Below, piece by piece: positions 8,775 through 15,582 of a DNA stretch of 50,386 nt. The DNA is from Paludibacter propionicigenes (lineage in GTDB: Bacteria; Bacteroidota; Bacteroidia; Bacteroidales; JAIFNL01). The translations under genes and the position numbers were made by a program. Under the pieces are notes generated by a model that made no database searches, was not told the origin of the DNA, and saw only the letters and a list, made by a program, of their open reading frames with translations. The stretch covers positions 1 to 50,386 of the forward strand of contig DYNA01000010.1 in NCBI GenBank assembly GCA_020721325.1. The letters run 5' to 3'. Numbering within the stretch: position 1 is the stretch's first letter; each line of letters starts with the position of its first letter.

Positions 8775-9710
8775 ATGAAGACAATTACAAAACTCGTTTT
8801 TTTAGCAGTAAGCCTTTTAATTTTAGGTGGAAATTCTGCATTTTCTCAAACCAATCGCGATTGGTGGAATGGACTTCCGGCTGAATGGAAAGATTATTTT
8901 GAAAGCAAATTTATGAAAGAAAGTCAGCGAGCAGCCGGTGTGGAAATGTCTGACGGTAAGCTCGAAACCATTGTAAATCTTAAAGTTTTGGACTGCTCAG
9001 GTAATAAAGATATTAGAGATTTGAAACCGCTTTCGCAGTTAAAAGACCTCGAAATTTTGGACATTTCAAACACAGGAGTTGCCGATTTAAGTGGTTTAAA
9101 AAATGTTCCAAACCTAAAAGAATTGGATTGTTCAAACAGCGAAATGATTGAAGACCTTACGCCACTCAAAAACATGCGCCGTTTGGAAAAATTAATTTGT
9201 TACAATACTTCCGTTTCCAATCTTGAGCCGCTTAAATATTTGTCGCTCAAAGAATTAAATGTTGCTCTTACGTTTATTGCCGACAATTCACTTTCGGTTT
9301 TGGAAGGCATGTTGAGTTTGCAAAAATTGGATATTTCGCAAAACGAATTGATTCGTAATTTGGGTTTTATGCACAATTTGGATAACTTAACCGACTTAAA
9401 TTGCAGCAAATCGCCAGTGGTTAGCGTCGATTCTATTGCAGTTATTGATAATTTGGAACACCTCGACATTTCAAATACCGATATTAAAGGTATAAAACCC
9501 CTTATTGATGTAAAAACTTTAATTAGCATTGATATTTCCGGTACTGAAATCAAAAATATTGATGCACTTTACGCAAGTACTCGTTTGAAAAATTTAAAAG
9601 CAATTGATTTAAAAATTGATGACGTTACTTATGCCCAAAAATTAAAAGAAAGTATAAAAACTTTTAAAGAAAAAAGACCCGATTGCATTGTCGATTTGAA
9701 TATAAAATAA
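8775..9710 (+). CDS. Exported leucine-rich-repeat protein
   Basis: 311 residues with a signal peptide (MKTITKLVFLAVSLLILGGNSAFSQ). Immediately after cleavage comes DWWNGLPAEWKDYFESKF, closely like DWWQSLSPRWKHIFATKI of the preceding gene. About nine LRRs of 21-23 residues follow (VLDCSGNKDIRDLKPL, ILDISNTGVADLSGL, HLDISNTDIKGIKPL). It is predicted to be periplasmic or extracellular and to bind protein ligands; there is no anchor, lipobox or T9SS tail. Together with its neighbour it forms a cytosolic/exported pair built on the same module, which suggests partial duplication followed by acquisition of a signal peptide or an EAD. It ends the group and is followed by a strong terminator. Confidence 0.82.
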   Translation: MKTITKLVFLAVSLLILGGNSAFSQTNRDWWNGLPAEWKDYFESKFMKESQRAAGVEMSDGKLETIVNLKVLDCSGNKDIRDLKPLSQLKDLEILDISNTGVADLSGLKNVPNLKELDCSNSEMIEDLTPLKNMRRLEKLICYNTSVSNLEPLKYLSLKELNVALTFIADNSLSVLEGMLSLQKLDISQNELIRNLGFMHNLDNLTDLNCSKSPVVSVDSIAVIDNLEHLDISNTDIKGIKPLIDVKTLISIDISGTEIKNIDALYASTRLKNLKAIDLKIDDVTYAQKLKESIKTFKEKRPDCIVDLNIK

Positions 9711-9733
9711 ATTTTAAAACAAGGAAATTTGAA

Positions 9734-9785
9734 AATGAGGAAATTTGAAAATTATCAAATTTTCTCATTTTTTTTTTTTTTTCAA
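9734..9785 (+). terminator. Strong terminator after the LRR gene
   Basis: The 14-bp arms AATGAGGAAATTTG (9734-9747) and CAAATTTTCTCATT (9756-9769) pair with one mismatch around an 8-nt loop. A run of about 15 T follows directly. It closes the caspase/EAD/LRR group. Confidence 0.8.
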
Positions 9786-9842
9786 ATTTCTAAATTTTAC
9801 CATTTCCAAATTTTCATTTTTTTCATTTCTAAAGTTCAAAAT

Positions 9843-10088
9843 TGGTCTGTTTATTTTGCGCGAAAAATAAATTTTGCTTTTCCCTCATGTTTTTATGAAC
9901 ATTCCATAAGGGAATAAGGTTTTATTTTTGCTTCATTATCCTTTTTTACTAAGGGAATAAGGTTGATTTTCAAAACCTTATTCCCTTAGTAATAAAAATA
10001 AAACTCGCTGCCTCCCTTATTCCCTTTTTTTTTTTGAGAAAAATGGAGGGATTTGTTTTAAATTTTTTTTAACAAAATAAATAGACCA
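9843..10088. mobile_element. MITE-like 246-bp hairpin element with 16-bp TIRs and 9-bp target duplication
   Basis: The terminal inverted repeats TGGTCTGTTTATTTTG (9843-9858) and CAAAATAAATAGACCA (10073-10088) match at 15 of 16 positions. The 9-mer GTTCAAAAT flanks both outer ends (9834-9842 and 10089-10097), as a target-site duplication would. The interior is itself a long imperfect palindrome: TCCCTCAT near the left arm mirrors ATGGAGGGA on the right, AAGGGAATAAGG recurs inverted, and the centre is a perfect 17-bp inverted repeat (9948-9964 and 9974-9990, ACTAAGGGAATAAGGTT). No transposase frame fits inside, so any movement would need a transposase elsewhere. The parent IS family is not identified. 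Confidence 0.72.
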
Positions 10089-10097
10089 GTTCAAAAT

Positions 10098-10245
10098 TCC
10101 CAAATTCTCCCATTTTCAAATTCCTAAATCCTAAAATCCAAATCCTAAAACCCAATTTTATGTCTTTTTGTCAGTTTACTGACACCAAATTTTTTTTTTT
10201 TGAATAAAAAATGACAAAATTTCTATAAAAAAGCCTTTCTTTCAC
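10098..10245. other. Simple-repeat and A/T spacer upstream of dnaK
   Basis: 10098-10160 contains degenerate short repeats of the type TCCTAAATCCTAAAATCC / AAATCCTAAAA. They resemble the CAAATTTC/CTAAATTT micro-repeats that precede the MITE, as if the element had inserted into one simple-sequence tract. A perfect small palindrome, GTCAG-ttta-CTGAC, lies at 10170-10183; it is not a CIRCE element. No gene is visible. Confidence 0.45.
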
Positions 10246-10262
10246 TTGGCATAATGATTGAC
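10246..10262 (+). promoter_or_regulatory. Sigma-54-like promoter candidate for dnaK
   Basis: TTGGCATAATGATTGAC resembles the -24/-12 sigma-54 pattern TTGGCA-N6-TTGC with correct GG-N10-G spacing, but the -12 GC is GA here. It lies about 120 nt before the dnaK ATG. No CIRCE operator is seen. A degenerate or non-functional match is possible. Confidence 0.33.
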
Positions 10263-10383
10263 AAAACATAAGCAAATAAAATAGTATTTTTTTAAAAAAA
10301 TTGAAAAAAGAAAAAACAAAATATTAACAAACGATAAGAATGTTTTTTTTAACAAAATTATCATTTTTAAATAGAAATTCATT

Positions 10384-12285
10384 ATGGGTAAAATTATAGG
10401 TATCGATTTAGGAACAACCAACTCATGCGTTTCGGTAATGGAAGGGGCTGACCCAGTGGTAATTCCAAATGCCGAAGGAAAAAGAACTACGCCTTCAATT
10501 GTGGCTTTTGTAGCCGGTGGCGAAATTAAAGTGGGCGACCCCGCTAAGCGTCAGGCAATTACAAACCCTGAAAAAACAATTTCTTCCATCAAGCGTTTTA
10601 TGGGCGAAAGTTTTGACAAAGTTTCAAAAGAAATTCAACGTGTGCCTTACAAAGTGGACAGAGGCGACAACAACACGCCCCGCGTAAACATTGACGGAAG
10701 ACTTTACAGCCCTCAAGAAATTTCGGCTATGGTGCTTCAAAAAATGAAAAAAACCGCCGAAGATTATCTTGGACAAACTGTTACTGAGGCAGTTATAACT
10801 GTTCCGGCGTATTTTAACGATGCCCAACGACAAGCAACGAAAGAAGCCGGAGAAATTGCCGGTTTGACCGTTCGCCGAATTATCAACGAACCCACAGCCG
10901 CTTCGTTGGCTTACGGTTTGGACAAAAAAAATAAAGATATGAACGTGGCTGTTTTCGACCTTGGCGGCGGAACTTTCGATATTTCCATTCTCGAATTGGG
11001 CGATGGCGTGTTTGAAGTAAAATCTACCGATGGAGACACGCACCTTGGCGGAGACGATTTTGACCAAGTAATTATCGATTGGCTTGCCACAGAATTTAAA
11101 AGCGACGAAGGAATTGACCTCAAAAGAGACCCAATGGCACTTCAACGCTTAAAAGAAGCTGCCGAAAAAGCAAAAATTGAGCTTTCAAGTTCCACTTCTA
11201 CCGAAATCAATTTGCCATACATTATGCCCGTAAACGGTATTCCAAAACACTTGGTTCGTACCCTTTCGCGTGCAAAATTTGAGCAATTGGCTGACAGTTT
11301 GATACAAGCCACTTTGCGTCCGTGCGAATCGGCTATGCGAAATTCCGGTCTTTCAAAATCAGACATTGACGAAGTTATTTTGGTGGGCGGTTCTACTCGT
11401 ATTCCCGCAATTCAAAAAATTGTAGAAAATTTCTTTGGTAAAACTCCTTCAAAAGGCGTAAACCCCGACGAAGTGGTAGCCGTAGGTGCTGCTATTCAAG
11501 GCGGTGTACTTACCGGCGAAGTGAAAGACGTACTTTTGCTCGACGTTACTCCACTTTCATTGGGCATTGAAACCATGGGACGTGTGATGACTCGATTGAT
11601 TGAATCCAATACAACCATTCCGGTTAAAAAAACCGAAGTATTTACAACTGCCGTTGATAATCAACCTTCGGTTGAAATTCACGTTTTGCAAGGCGAACGC
11701 CCTATGGCTCAAGACAATAAAACCATCGGACGCTTCCACCTCGACAATCTGCCACCCGCACCACGCGGCGTGCCTCAAATTGAAGTAACTTTCGATATTG
11801 ATGCCAACGGTATTTTGAACGTTTCGGCACGCGACAAAGGCACCGGAAAAGAGCAAGGCATTAGAATTGAAGCCTCTTCGGGACTTTCCGACTCCGATAT
11901 TCAACGCATGAAAGACGAAGCAAAAGCAAACGAAGCCAAAGACAAAGCCGCTAAAGAGCGCATTGACAAACTCAATGGAGCTGACAGCTTGGTTTTCAAT
12001 ACAGAAAAACAATTGAAAGAATACGGCGACAAAATTCCTGCCGACAAACTTTCGGGCATCAAAGCCGCTGTGGAAAAGCTAAAAGCCGCGCACAAAGCCG
12101 AAGATTTAGCCGGAATCGATGCAGCAACAACCGAACTGAATACCGTTTTCCAAGCCGCTTCGCAAGATTTGTACAATGCACAGCAAGCTCAAGGCGGTGG
12201 CGCACAAGCCAATCCGAATGCAAATACTCAACAAAACAACACCGCTAACGATGTTACCGATGTGGATTTTGAAGAAGTTAAATAA
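10384..12285 (+). CDS. dnaK: Chaperone DnaK (Hsp70)
   Basis: ATP-dependent Hsp70 chaperone of the cytosol, working with DnaJ and GrpE in folding and stress recovery. At 633 residues it is normal length. The N-terminal ATPase signatures are [34 protein letters not shown] and [17 protein letters not shown]; the interdomain linker [18 protein letters not shown] is intact, followed by the substrate-binding domain and helical lid. The C-terminus is Gln/Asn-rich and ends in the conserved DVDFEEVK. It is monocistronic here: no grpE or dnaJ is adjacent, a terminator follows, and a long upstream region with a MITE and a possible sigma-54-like site precedes it. Confidence 0.99.
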   Translation: MGKIIGIDLGTTNSCVSVMEGADPVVIPNAEGKRTTPSIVAFVAGGEIKVGDPAKRQAITNPEKTISSIKRFMGESFDKVSKEIQRVPYKVDRGDNNTPRVNIDGRLYSPQEISAMVLQKMKKTAEDYLGQTVTEAVITVPAYFNDAQRQATKEAGEIAGLTVRRIINEPTAASLAYGLDKKNKDMNVAVFDLGGGTFDISILELGDGVFEVKSTDGDTHLGGDDFDQVIIDWLATEFKSDEGIDLKRDPMALQRLKEAAEKAKIELSSSTSTEINLPYIMPVNGIPKHLVRTLSRAKFEQLADSLIQATLRPCESAMRNSGLSKSDIDEVILVGGSTRIPAIQKIVENFFGKTPSKGVNPDEVVAVGAAIQGGVLTGEVKDVLLLDVTPLSLGIETMGRVMTRLIESNTTIPVKKTEVFTTAVDNQPSVEIHVLQGERPMAQDNKTIGRFHLDNLPPAPRGVPQIEVTFDIDANGILNVSARDKGTGKEQGIRIEASSGLSDSDIQRMKDEAKANEAKDKAAKERIDKLNGADSLVFNTEKQLKEYGDKIPADKLSGIKAAVEKLKAAHKAEDLAGIDAATTELNTVFQAASQDLYNAQQAQGGGAQANPNANTQQNNTANDVTDVDFEEVK

Positions 12286-12310
12286 TTGATTTTCAGTAAA
12301 TTATGTTTAA

Positions 12311-12350
12311 AATACGGTCAGAGCTTTTTAAGGTTTTGACCGTTTTTGTT
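12311..12350 (+). terminator. Terminator after dnaK
   Basis: ACGGTCA (12314-12320) pairs with TGACCGT (12337-12343), followed by TTTTGTTTTTTT. It sits about 28 nt after the dnaK stop. Confidence 0.8.
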
Positions 12351-12475
12351 TTTTTATTTTTTGAAAAAAAAATGAAAAATTAGATTATTTTTTTTCAAAA
12401 AAACAATATTAAAATAAAACCTTCGTTTTAAAAAAAATAAAACAACTTTTTTAAAAATATTAAAAATAATAAGAT

Positions 12476-13105
12476 ATGAAAAAAATAATTTTAAGTTTAG
12501 CCGTAATTTTAACGGCAGTTTTTGCAGCCAATGCACAAATCGGAATACGCGGTGGCGTAGGTTTTGCTAATGTAAAATATACCGATGGCAATGTAGATTT
12601 TTCTCCCGAATCAAAATTGGGTTTGTCTGCCGGAATTTCGAAAGAAATAAAAGTGATTGGAAAATATGTAAAATTAGCACCCGAATTGCTTTTTGATGTA
12701 AAAGGTTCGCGTGGAGAAGAAGTAGAATTAACGAAAACTTTTTATGGAGCTTCATACAATTATTTGGGCTTAGGACTTGGCGTAAAAGTAAATTTGCCGG
12801 TAATTCCTATTTATGTTTTGGGACAACCTTATTATCAGTATCTAATTAGTGGACAAAGCATTGTAGATGTTGATGGCGATGTAACCAAAACAAAAATTGA
12901 CGATTTTGGCGACATGAATCGCAGTGAGTTGGGAGTAAATTTAGGCTTAGGCACTTCTTTGCATATCGGACCGGTTGGTTTATTTTTAGAAGCCCGCTAT
13001 GCCGTACCAATGACATCTCTTGAAGAAATTAATGAAACGGAAAATTATAAATTAAAAAACAAATTTTTCACAGTTTCTGTTGGTATTTTAATTGGTGGAA
13101 AATAA
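12476..13105 (+). CDS. Small outer-membrane beta-barrel protein
   Basis: 209 residues with a signal peptide (MKKIILSLAVILTAVFAANAQ). The mature part alternates polar and hydrophobic residues in about eight amphipathic strands (IGIRGGVGFANVKY, LGLGLGVKVNLPVIPIYVLG, LGVNLGLGTSLHIGPVGLFL), as in the PorT/OMP_b-brl family. It ends FFTVSVGILIGGK instead of a typical terminal aromatic residue. Role unknown: structural or ligand-binding barrel. It stands alone between two terminators. Confidence 0.75.
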   Translation: MKKIILSLAVILTAVFAANAQIGIRGGVGFANVKYTDGNVDFSPESKLGLSAGISKEIKVIGKYVKLAPELLFDVKGSRGEEVELTKTFYGASYNYLGLGLGVKVNLPVIPIYVLGQPYYQYLISGQSIVDVDGDVTKTKIDDFGDMNRSELGVNLGLGTSLHIGPVGLFLEARYAVPMTSLEEINETENYKLKNKFFTVSVGILIGGK

Positions 13106-13130
13106 TTTTTAAAAAAAATTAGAAAAAAAT

Positions 13131-13173
13131 TGAACCCTGACAAAAAAGTTTTAAATTTGTCAGGGTTTTTTCT
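13131..13173 (+). terminator. Terminator after the beta-barrel gene
   Basis: The perfect 12-bp arms AACCCTGACAAA (13133-13144) and TTTGTCAGGGTT (13156-13167) are followed by T-rich sequence. Confidence 0.85.
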
Positions 13174-13238
13174 TTTTTTTTCTGAAAAAGATTAACATAA
13201 TTTAACTAATAAAATTAGCATTTTGTTTTTGAATTTAA

Positions 13239-13246
13239 TAAATTTG
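13239..13246 (+). promoter_or_regulatory. -7 box candidate (TAAATTTG)
   Basis: TAAATTTG matches the Bacteroidota -7 consensus TAnnTTTG and lies 52 nt before the next ATG. The nearest upstream TTTG is too close (13 nt) to be a normal -33 box. Confidence 0.35.
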
Positions 13247-13298
13247 CTAAAAAAAATAGCAATTTTTAAATTCTAAACAATTAAAATATTTACAAGCC

Positions 13299-14213
13299 AT
13301 GAATGAATTTAATTCTTCTATACAGCAGCGTAGAGTCGGTTTTTCCGATTATTGGTGGTTTATAATCACTTTATTTCCGTTTTTTCATTGGTTGCCTTTT
13401 ATTATTGTCGGTGCAAAAACCAAGAAAATGAAGTGGATAATTTGGGGCGGTATTTATTTACTTATTTTGGTAGCAACTGTTATGTTTTCAAATGTTTCCG
13501 AAGATAAAACAAGCCCCATGTACAACGTATATGGCTTATTGGCAGTAATGTTTTTTGTAAGCTGGGTGGCGTCCATTTTTCATATTTTCAGCATTCGCAA
13601 AGAATATTTGTTTTACTTGTCGCAAATACCTGAAAAGTTTATTGAAACTTCCGCTTTTGATGCGCGCACCGGACAACATATTAATCAGTTTCAATTAAAT
13701 TTAGGTAAGCACGGAAAAATACTAACAGCCATTGAGCGATTGCGTTTTCAAATTTCGGAAGAACTCAAAAATGCCGGAAAAAATAATTCCATAACTCAAG
13801 AATTGATGCCCATAGTAAATAAATATGTAGAGCAAACCAAAGAATTGGCTTCGCGCGATGCTCGTATTGAAAGTCTTTTGCAAAATTCAAATACCAAAGA
13901 AATTGATTTCAAAATTCGCGAGCTGCGTAGAAAAATTGACCGAACCGGCAATGCCGAGTTGATGCAACAATACATGGAAAGCATTTCGAGTTTAGAACAA
14001 AATAAAAAATTATACGGTAATTTTGAAGACCAGCGCGAAGTCATTCGTTTAAAATTGGAAGCGGCTCACATGGATTTGCAAAAAATGAAAATGAATTTAA
14101 TTAACATGGAAAATTTAAGTTCGCAAGACCAAAATACCGTCTATTTGAAAGATTTTGAAACAAAATCGCAAGAATTAACTACTTATTTGGAACTTTTAAA
14201 GGAATATAAATAA
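13299..14213 (+). CDS. Membrane protein with long cytoplasmic coiled coil, function unknown
   Basis: 304 residues, family not recognised. The N-terminal third has three hydrophobic segments, about residues 18-38 (WWFIITLFPFFHWLPFIIVG), 44-63 and 76-98. The rest is charged and heptad-like, with long predicted helices (IERLRFQISEELKNA, IDFKIRELRRKIDRTGNAEL, RLKLEAAHMDLQKMKMNLIN). This architecture suits a membrane-anchored scaffold or spacer. There is no signal peptidase site and no catalytic motif. Neighbours (a beta-barrel and an MFS transporter) give no functional hint. Confidence 0.6.
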   Translation: MNEFNSSIQQRRVGFSDYWWFIITLFPFFHWLPFIIVGAKTKKMKWIIWGGIYLLILVATVMFSNVSEDKTSPMYNVYGLLAVMFFVSWVASIFHIFSIRKEYLFYLSQIPEKFIETSAFDARTGQHINQFQLNLGKHGKILTAIERLRFQISEELKNAGKNNSITQELMPIVNKYVEQTKELASRDARIESLLQNSNTKEIDFKIRELRRKIDRTGNAELMQQYMESISSLEQNKKLYGNFEDQREVIRLKLEAAHMDLQKMKMNLINMENLSSQDQNTVYLKDFETKSQELTTYLELLKEYK

Positions 14214-14339
14214 AATTTGTAAAAAAAAGTTTATCGGTAATTTTGATATTCAATTGTTTGATTTTTTTATTTGTAAAAAAAATAGAATGAATCAAATTTT
14301 AGAATCATATTTTTATAAAAAAAGTAAAAAAACAAAATA

Positions 14340-15509
14340 TTGAATCAAAAAAAACTATATTTTGACACTCCGTTATTAGTTATTTTTTCGGTAACTTTAA
14401 TGGCAGTTTTAGGCGTAGCAAGTTTAACTCCCGCTTTTCCAAAAATAGCTCAAAGTCTTGATTTACAAGAAAATGAAGTTGGTTGGTTAATCAGTGTTTT
14501 TACTTTACCCGGAATTTTTTTTACTCCCGTAATGGGAATTTTAGCCGATAGATTGGGCAGAAAAATAGTGCTTGTACCTTCTCTATTTTTATTTGCAATA
14601 GCCGGATTTGCTTGTTTTTTTACAACAAATTTTGAATTGCTTTTAGTTTTTCGTTTTTTTCAAGGCTTGGGTTCCAGTTCTATAAGCTCCATCAACGTTA
14701 CGCTCATTGGCGACATCTACTCCGGCAAACAGCGACCACAAGCTATGGGCTACAATGCAAGTGTATTAAGCATTGGCACAGCAACTTACCCTTTTGTTGG
14801 CGGTTTGCTGGCTGCAATTGCTTGGAATATGCCTTTTTTATTGCCACTTTTGGCTATTCCGGTTGGGTTGGCTGTTATTTTTTTATTGCATTCGCCAAAG
14901 CCCAATAAATCGCAAAACCTGAAACAATATTTATCATCTACAGTTAAAAGCTTGAAAAACAAGGCAGTAATAGGACTTTTTTTAATAAGCATTTCTACTT
15001 TTATCATTTTATATGGTGCTTTTTTAAGCTATTTGCCTTTCCTTTTGCATCAAAAATTTGGAATTGAATCTTTCCAAATTGGGCTTTTTCTCTCGCTGAG
15101 TTCACTTTTTACCGCTTTTGTTGCTTCGAAATTGGGTAAATTGATAACTATTTTTAAGCAAACTACAATGCTTAAAATTGCATTTGTCCTTTACGCTTTG
15201 GTTTGTTTGCTTTTGCCCAATATCCAAAATTTGTATCTAATGTTGCTTCCGGTAGCCTTTTTTGGAATTGCGCAAGGCTTAAATATTCCTAATTTACAGA
15301 CTCTTTTAGCTACTTTGGCTCCAATTGAGCAAAGAGCTGTTTTTATGTCAATCAATGGAATGGTTTTGCAAATCGGGCAAACACTTGGACCTGTTTTTAT
15401 CGGGTTTATTTTTTCTTTATCGGGCATTGAAACAGCTTTTTACTCGGCTGCATTTGTTGCTTTTATTATGCTTGTGCTTATTTTTCTTCTTCTTAATAGA
15501 TTAAAATAA
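14340..15509 (+). CDS. MFS transporter, drug:H+ antiporter-like
   Basis: 389 residues with about 12 transmembrane helices. MFS motif A is present between helices 2 and 3 (GILADRLGRKIV), and there is a helix 4/5 motif (FRFFQGLGSSSISSINVTLI). This is the bacterial multidrug/sugar efflux type (DHA1-like); substrate unknown. The start must be TTG at 14340: an in-frame TAA sits at 14325-14327 and the first ATG (residue 21) would cut helix 1 in half. It is transcribed toward the convergent CotH gene. Confidence 0.85.
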   Translation: MNQKKLYFDTPLLVIFSVTLMAVLGVASLTPAFPKIAQSLDLQENEVGWLISVFTLPGIFFTPVMGILADRLGRKIVLVPSLFLFAIAGFACFFTTNFELLLVFRFFQGLGSSSISSINVTLIGDIYSGKQRPQAMGYNASVLSIGTATYPFVGGLLAAIAWNMPFLLPLLAIPVGLAVIFLLHSPKPNKSQNLKQYLSSTVKSLKNKAVIGLFLISISTFIILYGAFLSYLPFLLHQKFGIESFQIGLFLSLSSLFTAFVASKLGKLITIFKQTTMLKIAFVLYALVCLLLPNIQNLYLMLLPVAFFGIAQGLNIPNLQTLLATLAPIEQRAVFMSINGMVLQIGQTLGPVFIGFIFSLSGIETAFYSAAFVAFIMLVLIFLLLNRLK

Positions 15510-15582
15510 TTTGATAAAATATTTAGTTCATTTAATTTATTTTTTTATTACTTTTTAATTTTTTATTTTATTTTTTAGAATA

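Noticed and set aside
9734-9785. Treating the 9734-9769 hairpin as part of the MITE
   Set aside because: It lies outside the TIR/target-duplication boundary and is a typical terminator with a T-run for the LRR gene.
9729-9917. 62-residue frame between the LRR gene and dnaK
   Set aside because: It runs through the terminator hairpin and into the MITE end; Phe-rich low complexity.
10624-11145. 173-residue frame antisense to dnaK
   Set aside because: Mirrors dnaK codon bias; no independent start context or recognisable domain.
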